Assembly (NCBI GenBank): GCA_050486105.1
Contig: JBJHCR010000016.1
Span: 1-37,123 of the forward strand
Direction of reading: 5' to 3'
Length of the DNA: 37,123 bases
From: JAEXNA01 sp050486105
Lineage (GTDB): Bacteria; Vulcanimicrobiota; Xenobia; Xenobiales; JADMJV01
Part shown: positions 24,318 through 32,280 of the stretch, piece after piece
Layout of the letters: each line of letters starts with the position of its first letter
How positions within the stretch are numbered: the stretch's first letter is position 1
Program-made: the position numbers and the translations under genes
The notes under the pieces: model-generated
What the model was told of the DNA's origin: nothing
What the model saw: the letters and a program-made list of their open reading frames with translations, nothing else
The model's database searches: none

Positions 24318-24715
24318 AGGCCGAAGAAGTTCGCACAAGATTGCCGCATCGCTATCCCCTGGTCATGCTCGATGAGGTCGAGTCCCTCTCAGAAACCAAG
24401 GCTGTGGGATACAAAAACGTCTCCGTCAATGAACCACATTTTCGAGGTCATTTCCCGAATGCACCCGTCATGCCCGGAGTTCTGATCATGGAGAGTCTAT
24501 GTCAGTTGACCTGGATTTGGGCTGGTGGAAGCAACGGAGTTCGGTTGTCTCAAATCAAAAAACTGCGTTTTCGACGAACAACTGTTCCCGGCGACCGATT
24601 GAGATTAGAGATAGAGTTAGTGGAGCGCCAGGCTGAGAGTTTGACGGTGAAAGCCACGGCCTCGGTAGACGAGCAACCTGCTGTGACAGGTCAACTGACC
24701 TTTTCCTTGACTTAA
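24314..24715 (+). CDS. fabZ: 3-hydroxyacyl-ACP dehydratase FabZ
   Basis: 133 aa from GTG 24314, which overlaps the lpxC stop (GTGA); the ORF upstream of it would overlap lpxC. Hot-dog fold: LPHRYPLVMLDEV is the FabZ N-terminal motif, PHFRGHFPNAPVMPGVLIMES holds the catalytic His46 and Glu60, and QIKKLRFRRTTVPGDRLRLEI is the typical end. It dehydrates 3-hydroxyacyl-ACP and so competes with LpxA/LpxD for the same substrate, which is why fabZ often sits in lpx operons. Confidence 0.95.
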   Translation: MKAEEVRTRLPHRYPLVMLDEVESLSETKAVGYKNVSVNEPHFRGHFPNAPVMPGVLIMESLCQLTWIWAGGSNGVRLSQIKKLRFRRTTVPGDRLRLEIELVERQAESLTVKATASVDEQPAVTGQLTFSLT

Positions 24716-24726
24716 GGAATCGACCG

Positions 24727-24858
24727 GTGAGACTTAGAAAACTGTTGGAAGCAATCTCGTCGGCTAGCAGAGGAGGGATTCTGGATAGGTACTTGAAGAA
24801 ATTTCGTAATTCTGCAGGTCGAGGACCGAACGCATCCCATGTGTTGCGCCATCGTTGA
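24727..24858 (+). CDS. Possible small basic peptide (43 aa)
   Basis: In the 275-bp gap between fabZ and the dehydrogenase, a GTG at 24727 with AAGGA about 8 bases upstream opens a 43-codon frame, MRLRKLLEAISSASRGGILD... ending SHVLRHR, rich in Arg/Lys and amphipathic at its start. No family recognised; it may be chance. Confidence 0.25.
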   Translation: MRLRKLLEAISSASRGGILDRYLKKFRNSAGRGPNASHVLRHR

Positions 24859-24906
24859 GCCTGTGTTATAAACCAGGAAACCGCTTTGAAGCCGGAGATC
24901 TTGACT

Positions 24907-24957
24907 ATGTCTGGCAAAAAAAAAGTTTGGTTCCCTCAATCCCCTCAGGCCGTGTGA
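24907..24957 (+). CDS. Possible 16-residue leader peptide upstream of the Gfo/Idh gene
   Basis: ATG 24907, with CCGGAG about 10 bases before it, encodes MSGKKKVWFPQSPQAV and stops inside the hairpin at 24942-24973. Three consecutive Lys AAA codons lie on a 9-A run. The ribosome finishing here would disturb the hairpin just before the Shine-Dalgarno of the next gene, a layout seen in leader-peptide control. Only suggestive. Confidence 0.25.
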   Translation: MSGKKKVWFPQSPQAV

Positions 24958-24973
24958 ATAGCACACCTGAGGG
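24942..24973 (+). promoter_or_regulatory. Hairpin just before the Gfo/Idh ribosome-binding site
   Basis: CCCTCAGG (24942-24949) pairs with CCTGAGGG (24966-24973) and encloses a smaller GTGTG/CACAC stem. It ends about 4 nt before AAGGAGG (24976-24982). No T-run follows, so a translational or mRNA-stability role is more likely than termination. Confidence 0.5.
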
Positions 24974-24990
24974 ACAAGGAGGCAAGGGTC

Positions 24991-25965
24991 TTGGAGCCAG
25001 TCAAGGTTGGCGTCGTCGGCATAGGGAGTATGGGCGTGCATCACGCGAGGGTGTACTCCGAACTTCCCAATACGGATCTCCTGGGTCTGGTCGACATTAA
25101 CGAATCAAAAGGTAGACTCTGCTCTGAGCAGTTTGGAACAGAGTTTTATACAGACTATCGTTCGCTGCTCGAGCGAGGCGTGGAGGCTGTTAATATTGCT
25201 GTCCCCACCAGCCTTCACTATCCCTTAGCAGTGGATTTTCTCGAACACGGTGTTCACGTCTTGGTTGAAAAACCAATCACCGTAGATCTTCTACAAGCCA
25301 AGCGTTTGGTCGATCTCTCAAAAAAGAATCACTGCATTCTTCAAGTGGGACATCTCGAGCGTTTCAACCCAGCAGTCCGGAAGCTCCGAAGCGTCATGGG
25401 TTTGCCGGTGTTTCTTGAGTCCCAACGAATATCATATCCCACCAACCGCAACCTCGACGTGGGTGTGGTGTGGGATTTGATGATTCACGATCTAGATATT
25501 TTGATCAACCTGGTGAAGTCGCCGGTGGTGGAGATTCACGCCATGGGGGTGTCGGTCTATTCGGATTTCGAAGACGTCGCCCAGGTTCATCTGCTCTTTA
25601 AGAATGGGGTCGCCGCCAGTTTGCTCGCTTCGAGAATCAGCGGTGACAAGCAACGTAGCCTTAGGGTTACGGAGGATACGGGACGGACTCTGGTCTTGGA
25701 TTTCATGAACCAGACCCTATGTGCCATGAGGCCCCCTCGCTCGGGGCACCCCGTCCCGCCGGAATATCTACCCGTAGAAAAGGACGAGCCACTCAAACTT
25801 GAGCTTTCGCATTTCGCTGATTGCGTTGCAAATCACCGGACTCCTTTGGTGACAGGCGAAGATGGCAAGCGAGCTCTCGAGCTTGCCATGCAGGTCTTGG
25901 CCCGAATGAAGATGGTCAAATCTAAGGCCCCCCTGGGCAAAGAATTGATAGCTCTAGCAGGCTAA
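24991..25965 (+). CDS. Gfo/Idh/MocA family NAD(P)-dependent sugar dehydrogenase
   Basis: 324 aa starting at TTG 24991 with AAGGAGG 8 bases upstream. Rossmann start VKVGVVGIGSMGVHHARVY, the family motif VHVLVEKPITVDLLQAKRL (EKP Lys, active site) and the QVGHLERFNPAVR and WDLMIHDLDIL (catalytic His/Asp) segments are all present. It sits between fabZ and lpxA. In some bacteria a Gfo/Idh enzyme (GnnA) near lpxA oxidises the 3-OH of UDP-GlcNAc for 3-amino lipid A together with the aminotransferase GnnB; no aminotransferase is visible here, so that role is only a hypothesis. Another possible role is on the LPS core or a nucleotide sugar. Confidence 0.85.
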   Translation: MEPVKVGVVGIGSMGVHHARVYSELPNTDLLGLVDINESKGRLCSEQFGTEFYTDYRSLLERGVEAVNIAVPTSLHYPLAVDFLEHGVHVLVEKPITVDLLQAKRLVDLSKKNHCILQVGHLERFNPAVRKLRSVMGLPVFLESQRISYPTNRNLDVGVVWDLMIHDLDILINLVKSPVVEIHAMGVSVYSDFEDVAQVHLLFKNGVAASLLASRISGDKQRSLRVTEDTGRTLVLDFMNQTLCAMRPPRSGHPVPPEYLPVEKDEPLKLELSHFADCVANHRTPLVTGEDGKRALELAMQVLARMKMVKSKAPLGKELIALAG

Positions 25966-25980
25966 GAGAGGAACGTCTTT

Positions 25981-26832
25981 GTGGCAAACATTCATCCTTC
26001 AGCGATCGTAGATCCGGCCGCAGAGATCGCCGAAGACGCCGAGATCGGTCCTTTCACGATCATCGCCAAGAACGTCAAGATCGGTAGGGGGACCAAGCTT
26101 CATTCCTCGGTGGTTGTCGGAGAATGGACCGAGATCGGTGAAGACAATGAGATCTATCCCGGTGCAGTCATCGGAGTGGCCCCTCAAGATCTTCGATATA
26201 GCGGCGAGCGCGCTTACACCAAGGTCGGATGCCGCAATGTCATTCGCGAGTATGTGACCATTCATCGGGCCTCCGATGCCGAAGGCGTGACCGCTATCGG
26301 CGACGACAATCTCATCATGGCCTACACTCACGTCGCTCACAACTGCCTGCTCGGAAATCAAATCATCATTGCAAATTCTTGTGGTTTGGCCGGCCACGTG
26401 GAGATCGAAGACCAAGCGGTCTTGGGTGGTATGTGCGGTCTCCATCAGTTTGTCAGGGTTGGAAAGTTGGCTATGCTCGGGGGAATGGCTCAGATTCGTC
26501 AAGACGTTCCGCCCTTTTCGATGGTGGATGGGCAGCCCGCACGGATCTTCGGAATGAATATTCGAGGAATGCAGAGGCGGGGGATCGATAAAGACAGCCG
26601 ACAGGCTCTAAAGGCTTGCTACCGCCTTATTCTGCAGTCGGGGTTAAACCTCAGTCAAGCCTTAAACTCGATTCGCTCCACAGTGAAGCCTTACGAAGAG
26701 GTCAAGCACTTGATTCGCTTTCTAGAGAGTCCTTCAAAGATGGGTGTTTGCATTCGTGAGCCTGAGCATCGTCGTGAACGGCGACAGAAGGCTCGTCCAT
26801 TCAAAGTCAAGGTCGAAGCTGCTAACTGTTGA
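25981..26832 (+). CDS. lpxA: UDP-N-acetylglucosamine acyltransferase LpxA
   Basis: 283 aa from GTG 25981 (GAGAGGAA upstream). Hexapeptide beta-helix with the LpxA landmarks IHPSAIVDP, GVAPQDLRYSGE, and NVIREYVTIHR. His117, His120 (catalytic), His139 and His155 line up with E. coli His122, 125, 144 and 160. Gly168 corresponds to E. coli Gly173, the acyl-length ruler, so a long (C14-like) hydroxyacyl chain is possible. The C-terminal tail (about 20 residues, EPEHRRERRQKARPFKV...) is an unusual basic extension. It acts first in the pathway, before LpxC. Confidence 0.95.
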   Translation: MANIHPSAIVDPAAEIAEDAEIGPFTIIAKNVKIGRGTKLHSSVVVGEWTEIGEDNEIYPGAVIGVAPQDLRYSGERAYTKVGCRNVIREYVTIHRASDAEGVTAIGDDNLIMAYTHVAHNCLLGNQIIIANSCGLAGHVEIEDQAVLGGMCGLHQFVRVGKLAMLGGMAQIRQDVPPFSMVDGQPARIFGMNIRGMQRRGIDKDSRQALKACYRLILQSGLNLSQALNSIRSTVKPYEEVKHLIRFLESPSKMGVCIREPEHRRERRQKARPFKVKVEAANC

Positions 26833-26874
26833 GGGGGTCGAGCGGGGGCGGACCCGTTCTGTTGATCTCAAGTG

Positions 26875-28059
26875 ATGGAAAGGACCTATGCCATATTGGC
26901 GGCTGAACCATCCGGGGATCTTCAAGCCGCGGCTCTGGTTCCCCATCTGAGACGCTTAGACCCCGAAGCCCGCTTGGTGGGTATCGGAGGTAAGCACCTG
27001 AGAGCGGCCGGAGTGGAACTCTTGGTGGACACCTCGTGTTGGGGAACCATTGGTCTGTTCGAAGTTTTCGGGCGATTGCCCAAGATCGCCTGGGAGTATC
27101 TCAAGGTGAGACGGGCCTTGCTGAGACTTCGACCAACAGTGACCGTCATGATCGACTCTCCGGCCGTATTTATGCGTCTCGCCAAACCCCTGGCTAAACG
27201 TAGCCTGAAAACCGTCTATTACTTTCCCCCTTCAGCTTGGACCACGAATCCCAAACGTCTGACCAAGATCGCCAGGAGAGTCACTCGGGTGATCTGCACC
27301 TTTCGTCGGAATTTCGACAACTATTGTCGGGCCGGGATCGAGGTGGACTACTTCGGACACCCCATGGTGGAGGTGGTGCAACCTGCTGAACCGTCTCAGA
27401 CGCTGGCTGGCTTGGGCTTGTCGTCGTCTGAGCGCACCTTTGTGGCACTACTTCCGGGCAGCAGGCTGCAAGAGATTCGATTGATGACCCCGGTGCTGCT
27501 CGACGCCGCCGACATCCTCAAGAGACGGTTCCCCAATCTCACCTTCTTGATTCCGGCGGCTTCCGAGCGGGTCTATGAGCTGTTGCAGTCAATGCTAGAG
27601 CAGCGAAACACGGAGGCGGTCGAACTCTTCAACGGCAAGGCTCACGAGATCTTGAGCATCTCCAGAGCCGCCATCCTCACCTCGGGCTCGGTCTCCTTGG
27701 AGGCCGCTTGTTTGGGATGTCCTATGGTTCTGGGTTATAAGGTCAATAAGTTCGACTATTTTGGAGTGAAGTTGTTGATGGGGTTGGGTTTCCTGAGAAT
27801 CGACCGCATAGCCTTGCCCAATCTGGTTCTGAACGAGGATATCTTGCCCGAACTTTTGCAAGAGCAGGTGAATCCTGAACGCTTAGCTGCCGAGGTGGAA
27901 GGCCTGCTGTTCGAAGGTCCTCAAAGGGATCGGATGTTGCACGATCTCCGCCGAGTTAAGGAGGCTCTGGGCCACCCTCCTATCGTTTCCGAAGTGGCTC
28001 AAGCCATATATCGAGTGGCCACCGAGACTGTCTCCTCAAACCAGGATGATCTCTTGTGA
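26875..28059 (+). CDS. lpxB: Lipid-A-disaccharide synthase LpxB
   Basis: About 394 aa. It joins UDP-2,3-diacylglucosamine and lipid X to give the lipid A disaccharide (GT19). Landmarks: AEPSGDLQAAALVPHLR (N-terminal GD loop), GIGGKHLRAAG, DSPAVFMRLAK, VYYFPPSAWTTNPKRL, YFGHPMVEVV, VALLPGSRLQEIRLM (PGSR) and TSGSVSLEAACLGCPMVLGYKV. The ATG at 26875 and the GTG at 26872 are adjacent starts; neither has a strong Shine-Dalgarno. It overlaps the next gene (GTGA). Peripheral membrane protein. Confidence 0.94.
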   Translation: MERTYAILAAEPSGDLQAAALVPHLRRLDPEARLVGIGGKHLRAAGVELLVDTSCWGTIGLFEVFGRLPKIAWEYLKVRRALLRLRPTVTVMIDSPAVFMRLAKPLAKRSLKTVYYFPPSAWTTNPKRLTKIARRVTRVICTFRRNFDNYCRAGIEVDYFGHPMVEVVQPAEPSQTLAGLGLSSSERTFVALLPGSRLQEIRLMTPVLLDAADILKRRFPNLTFLIPAASERVYELLQSMLEQRNTEAVELFNGKAHEILSISRAAILTSGSVSLEAACLGCPMVLGYKVNKFDYFGVKLLMGLGFLRIDRIALPNLVLNEDILPELLQEQVNPERLAAEVEGLLFEGPQRDRMLHDLRRVKEALGHPPIVSEVAQAIYRVATETVSSNQDDLL

Positions 28060-29267
28060 CTTCGGTGGTGTTGGTCAGCAATTCGCCCGGGGAGGTGTCG
28101 ACCTACGTCAAGCCCATCGCCTCCGAATTGAGGCGAAGGCATCCGACTTGGCGGCTCTTTCTGGCGCTGGTGCCCTGCCCGTACGCCACTGGGGCCGAGA
28201 GGCGGGTGGTCGAATCCTGGGGTTTCCCCTTGGAGGTATGGAGTCCGGGGCAAACCGCTATACGCTGGTTGACCGGAAAGAAACCTGAAGGTCCAGGGGT
28301 GGTGGGGTTCTTGGGTGGTGATCCCTGGCATGCCTTACTTTTGAAGCAGAGGTTCAAGTTCCCCGCCGTAGCCTACTTCCCCGAGAAGAGTCGGTGGATC
28401 GGAACTCAGTGGTTGGGAGGCTTCGACGCATCCTGCCTAGGCTATTGCGACCCGGCAACTCAGGTCCAGGCAAAAGGTGGTGGGCTCTGGCAAGAAATTG
28501 GAGATTTACGGGTAGACGCTGTACTCCAAGCCTTGGAGAGCCGTAGTTGCTCAGAATTCTCCAGTCGTGATCAAGGGAAACGGCCTGTTCTCGCCCTTTT
28601 CCCAGGTTCGCGTTGGCTACATCTCAAGGCGGCCCTGGGACCATTCTTGTCGGTTGCCGAGCGGCTTTCCGAACGTCATCCCGAATGGCGGATTCTGCTG
28701 TCCGCCTCTCCGTATCTGACTCGAGAGCAACTCGCCTCCGCCGCTCTCAACCCCTTCAATTTGGGCATCGCCAAGTCTCGAGCTCGACTGATGGGGGACT
28801 ATTTGCTGACCGAGGCCGGATGCGAGATTGAAGTTTGCTGGAACGATCCGTACCGGGTTATTGGAACCTGCCAGTTGGCCTTGAGCCTTCCGGGAACCAA
28901 CACGGCAGAGCTTGCCATCGCCGGGAAGCCCACGGTGATACCTCTGTCGACTCGAGTTCCGGTTGGCGGAGGGGGTCTCCTCGGAGTGCTCGACAGGTTG
29001 CCGGGACTCGAATCTCTCAAGCGCCGACTCAAGGCTCGCAAAGCCAAAAAATTGGCCTATATAGCTCTGCCTAACCAGATAGCCGGGCGCAAGGTTGTCC
29101 CGGAGTTCTATGTACGCAACGACCTCGAGGACTTGTTTGACTTTCTCTCTCATTTGCTAGACAATGCAGCCGAGCGCGACCGAATCGGACGCGAGGCCAG
29201 AGCGGTCATGGGACCCCCAGGATCCGCCGAAAGGTTCGTGGACATGATTGAGACCATCCTATGTTGA
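28056..29267 (+). CDS. LpxB-related glycosyltransferase (second copy)
   Basis: 403 aa from GTG 28056 (GTGA overlap with lpxB). The fold is LpxB-like: SNSPGEVSTYVKPIASEL (start), FPGSRWLHLKAALGPF (PGSR motif) and LSLPGTNTAELAIAGKPTVIPL, the counterpart of SGTxxLEAAxxxxPMV. Yet the acceptor region differs strongly from lpxB, so it is not a simple duplicate: YFPEKSRWIGTQWLGGFDAS replaces the usual FPPSAW segment. It probably transfers a sugar or is a related GT-B enzyme acting on a different lipid. It overlaps the methyltransferase gene by 7 nt. Confidence 0.75.
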   Translation: MTSVVLVSNSPGEVSTYVKPIASELRRRHPTWRLFLALVPCPYATGAERRVVESWGFPLEVWSPGQTAIRWLTGKKPEGPGVVGFLGGDPWHALLLKQRFKFPAVAYFPEKSRWIGTQWLGGFDASCLGYCDPATQVQAKGGGLWQEIGDLRVDAVLQALESRSCSEFSSRDQGKRPVLALFPGSRWLHLKAALGPFLSVAERLSERHPEWRILLSASPYLTREQLASAALNPFNLGIAKSRARLMGDYLLTEAGCEIEVCWNDPYRVIGTCQLALSLPGTNTAELAIAGKPTVIPLSTRVPVGGGGLLGVLDRLPGLESLKRRLKARKAKKLAYIALPNQIAGRKVVPEFYVRNDLEDLFDFLSHLLDNAAERDRIGREARAVMGPPGSAERFVDMIETILC

Positions 29268-29857
29268 AAGTTCGTCGGTTTCTCTTCAAGTGGAGAGGTG
29301 GCTTGGTGGCACCCGTTGCCCTACTTTTTCTTTGGATTGCCAAGCCTTGTCCCACCAGCCTTTTCTTGGGAGCTCTTCTGGCCGTTCTCGGGGAAAGCTT
29401 GAGGCTCTGGGCTATCGGCTACACGGGTGAACCGACCCGTTCTCAAGAGCTCGATGCACCGGAATTGGTCACCAGCGGTCCCTACGCCTTGGTGCGTAAC
29501 CCCTTGTACCTAGGGAATCTGCTGAATGGAATGGCGGTAGCCACTGCTGCTGTGGGGGGGCATACCTTTGAGGTGGCCCTGAGTATGTGGTTGGCGGCGG
29601 CTTTGTTCTTGGGTTTCGTCTATCACAACATCATCATGCTAGAACAGGATTTCCTGTTGCAAGAGTTTGGGGAAGACTATTCTTTGTACAGTCAGACTGT
29701 GCCGGCTTTGATTCCCAGACTACAGACCAGCGAGAAACTCCAGGCGATCGCCAAGGGTCGGTTCGACATGATGAGAGCCCTGACGTTTGAAAGGGTGACC
29801 CTGGTTTGGCAAGTTCTGATCTGGGCGATCTTGCTGTGGAAAGCGCAGCAGGTTTAG
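29261..29857 (+). CDS. Membrane methyltransferase of the ICMT/PEMT family
   Basis: 198 aa with about four hydrophobic helices. The signature GPYALVRNPLYLGNLLNGM is the (R-H/N-P-x-Y-x-G) SAM-binding motif of isoprenylcysteine carboxyl-methyltransferase and phospholipid methyltransferase families, followed by the conserved Glu region MLEQDFLLQEFGEDYSLY. It overlaps the LpxB-related gene by 7 nt. A lipid or isoprenoid substrate in the same pathway is likely by context (inference); the actual methyl acceptor is unknown. Confidence 0.83.
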   Translation: MLKVRRFLFKWRGGLVAPVALLFLWIAKPCPTSLFLGALLAVLGESLRLWAIGYTGEPTRSQELDAPELVTSGPYALVRNPLYLGNLLNGMAVATAAVGGHTFEVALSMWLAAALFLGFVYHNIIMLEQDFLLQEFGEDYSLYSQTVPALIPRLQTSEKLQAIAKGRFDMMRALTFERVTLVWQVLIWAILLWKAQQV

Positions 29858-29870
29858 GGAAAATTAAGCG

Positions 29871-30368
29871 ATGAGTAAAAAAGGCGCCAGAGCGGCTCGA
29901 AGAAAAAAGGTCCAAAACCCGGTAGATGTGGCCATCAGTCAAGAGGCCGAAACTCAGAAGAAGGGAAATCGCCTACTGAAGAAACTGGCTCAGCCGCGTT
30001 TTCTGTCGACCCTTTGCTTTGCCACCGCGGGATTGTTGATCGGTCTGGTGACCGGCCTCAATCATTTTCCAAATCTCGATGAATCGGCGATCATTCCTAA
30101 AATCTTACTGTTAGCGGCCTATTTGGGGGACCCCCATCCCGATATTCAAGCAGGTCTGGAGACCGCCTTCGCCGGGCTTTCCATCGGGGGTTGTCTAGGG
30201 TTCTCGGCGCTCTCGGACCCGAAGGTTCTGGGCAGCGGCATGATCTTGTCCTCAGTGTTCGCCACTTTTGCCTTGCTGGCTACGGGGAACGTGGCCCTTA
30301 TTGGGCTGGCCTTTTTAGCAGGGCACACTCCGGTCTTCCTAGCCTATCGCAACCTTAAAGAAGCGTGA
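29871..30368 (+). CDS. Small integral membrane protein of unknown function
   Basis: 165 aa. A strongly basic N-terminus (SKKGARAARRKKVQ) precedes about four hydrophobic segments, the first FLSTLCFATAGLLIGLVTGL. No family recognised. It starts 13 bp after the methyltransferase and overlaps the phosphoesterase gene by 4 nt (GTGA). Its position implies a part in the lipid module, perhaps as a membrane partner or transporter subunit, without direct evidence. Confidence 0.65.
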   Translation: MSKKGARAARRKKVQNPVDVAISQEAETQKKGNRLLKKLAQPRFLSTLCFATAGLLIGLVTGLNHFPNLDESAIIPKILLLAAYLGDPHPDIQAGLETAFAGLSIGGCLGFSALSDPKVLGSGMILSSVFATFALLATGNVALIGLAFLAGHTPVFLAYRNLKEA

Positions 30369-31099
30369 GTCTCAGAATTTTTCACACGGCCGACCTGCAC
30401 GGGGCTCAGTCGGTTTATCGCACCGTTTCGGAACTCCGCAATCCGGATACCGACCTCTTCCTCGATGCCGGCGACACGATCGCGGGCTCCAACTCTGCAT
30501 TCCGTTGGTCGGAGCCGAATCTCGAGACTCTCACCAACTTGAATTGTGACGCGGTGACCATGGGAAATCGAGAACTTCATTATCTTCCTCTGGTCAGAGC
30601 CCGCAGATTTCGTCAGGGGAAATTCCCGCTGTTGGCCGCAAATTTAGTGGATCTGCGGGGCCGCTCGCTCACTTGGCGTGAAGGTGTATCGGTGACTCGC
30701 GCCGGAAGTCGAGTGGGTATTTTTGGCATGACTGTGGTCCAATATCCGGTGGGTTCGTGGTATGAGCGGTTCTTCGGCTTGCGATTTCTGTCTCCCGAAA
30801 CGCTCATTGAGTCTTTAGTGGAGCGCTATCAGAGGGACCACGATGTGGTGGTCTTCCTGTCGCACCTAGGTTGGGATTGGGACCGGCGCTTGGCGCAAAA
30901 GTTGCTGGTCCGCAGGGATTTGAGATTGGACCTGATCTTGGGGGGGCATAGCCATAACCGTTTTCGGACTCCGGAACGGATCGGCTCAACCTTGATAGGT
31001 CACGTTGGGGCCCACGGGACTCACTTTGGTCTTTGGGAGAAAACTCCGGGCCTGGGTTGGGACTTCAAGTTGTACACCGAATCGGGGAGCTTGGAGTGA
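30365..31099 (+). CDS. Calcineurin-type metallophosphoesterase (candidate LpxH/LpxG-like role)
   Basis: 244 aa. Motifs: TADLHG (Asp10, His12), DAGDTIAG, GNRELHYLP, FLSHLGWDWD and LGGHSHNRF, the full set of the two-metal phosphoesterase fold, with overall 5'-nucleotidase-like features. In most family members the third motif is GNH[DE]; here it is GNRE, as in LpxH which has GNRD. No LpxH or LpxI is recognised in the cluster, so it may supply the UDP-2,3-diacylglucosamine hydrolase step between LpxD and LpxB. That is inference; other phosphomonoesters are possible. It is coupled to both neighbours by 4-nt overlaps. Confidence 0.8.
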   Translation: MSLRIFHTADLHGAQSVYRTVSELRNPDTDLFLDAGDTIAGSNSAFRWSEPNLETLTNLNCDAVTMGNRELHYLPLVRARRFRQGKFPLLAANLVDLRGRSLTWREGVSVTRAGSRVGIFGMTVVQYPVGSWYERFFGLRFLSPETLIESLVERYQRDHDVVVFLSHLGWDWDRRLAQKLLVRRDLRLDLILGGHSHNRFRTPERIGSTLIGHVGAHGTHFGLWEKTPGLGWDFKLYTESGSLE

Positions 31100-32280
31100 A
31101 ACGTTTGCTGGTGCTCAGCAACGGAGCCGGCGAGGACGCTATCGCCTATCGCATTCTCAAGCAACTCCCTTCCGAGCTCGAGTCGAGGGTGCTGTGTTGC
31201 CCGCTGGTGGGGCCAGGACGAGCCCTGGCCGAAGAGTTCGAGCTTTGTGGGCCTAGAGTGATGCCGCCCAGCGAGGGACTTTTTCGTGAATCTTGGCGCC
31301 TGGCCTTGGCCGATCTGCTCAGTGGAGTGGTTCTGAGGCACGTTGGCCAACTCCAGAGCCTTTGGCAGCTTAGAGAGGAGTCGGCCCTCACGGTGGCCGT
31401 CGGGGACCTCTTTCCGGTCCTCTGGGCTGCCTTGGCGGGGCACCGGAACATCCTGTTTGTGGGGACGGCAAAATCCGTCTATCACCACCCCTATTCCTGG
31501 TTTGAGCGGGCGATTCTCAAAAGGAGTACCCTGCACTGTCTGGTTCGAGATGAGCCTACCGCTCAGTCTCTCAGATCCTCCGGCGTGTCCGCTGAGTGGT
31601 TGGGCAACGCCATGATGGACGAGGTGCAGCCCAGAGGTCTGTCGTTGCCCTTCGAGAAGGGACCGCTGGTCGCCTTGCTTCCCGGGTCCCGGAGTCAGGC
31701 ACCATTGGTTCTCCCTTTCCAGTTGGACGTTGTCAGTCAACTTCGCCAATGGCACGAAAGTTTGCAAGCCGGAGTCGCCTTGGCTCCCGGAACCTTGGTA
31801 GAACCCCTGTGCGCTCCGGCTTTGGACCAGGGTTGGGAGTTTCAGCCTCCACGGCCTTTAGCGACCCCCGCAGTGTCCAAAGAGATCTGGCTGGGAACCC
31901 TGGTCCGGGATGACTGCCGAGTGGAGCTGTTGCAAGGAGGTCTCGGAGATCTCCTGCATACCAGTGTGGTCGCGTTGGGCCAAGCCGGAACCGCCAATGA
32001 GCAGGCCGCCGGAGCGGGCGTACCCGTGGTGGCCTACGACCCCTCAGGCGGGCGTCGACTGCGGTGGTATCGAAAAAGGCAAAAGGGTCTCCTCGGGGAT
32101 GCCGTGGCCGTAGTGGAGGAGCGCGTGGGTGCGGTGGTCGAGGAGTTGCATCGACTGCTCATCGACCCTGCCGAGAGGCATCGCAGGGCTGAAATTGGGC
32201 GAGAAAGGCTAGGTCCACCAGGAGGAACTCAGGCCATGGCCCAGAGGATCACCGATCTTTGGTGGAGCAGCCAAGGTTGA
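31096..32280 (+). CDS. LpxB-related glycosyltransferase (third copy, cyanobacterial-type family)
   Basis: 394 aa from GTG 31096 (GTGA overlap with the phosphoesterase). It opens VKRLLVLSNGAGEDAIAYRIL, the SNGxGED start of the 'lipid-A-disaccharide synthase-related' family known from cyanobacteria and others (TIGR03492-like). Further LpxB marks: VGTAKSVYHHPYSWFERAIL, WLGNAMMDE, VALLPGSRSQAPLVLPF, and LGQAGTANEQAAGAGVPVVAYD. The acceptor is unknown. It is the third LpxB-like protein in 6 kb. It overlaps the CPBP gene by 4 nt if that starts at TTG 32277. Confidence 0.8.
   Translation: MKRLLVLSNGAGEDAIAYRILKQLPSELESRVLCCPLVGPGRALAEEFELCGPRVMPPSEGLFRESWRLALADLLSGVVLRHVGQLQSLWQLREESALTVAVGDLFPVLWAALAGHRNILFVGTAKSVYHHPYSWFERAILKRSTLHCLVRDEPTAQSLRSSGVSAEWLGNAMMDEVQPRGLSLPFEKGPLVALLPGSRSQAPLVLPFQLDVVSQLRQWHESLQAGVALAPGTLVEPLCAPALDQGWEFQPPRPLATPAVSKEIWLGTLVRDDCRVELLQGGLGDLLHTSVVALGQAGTANEQAAGAGVPVVAYDPSGGRRLRWYRKRQKGLLGDAVAVVEERVGAVVEELHRLLIDPAERHRRAEIGRERLGPPGGTQAMAQRITDLWWSSQG

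Noticed and set aside
25981..26832. Altered acyl-length ruler in LpxA
   Set aside because: A first alignment suggested Gln, but counting from the conserved His residues puts Gly168 at the position of E. coli Gly173, so nothing unusual is claimed.
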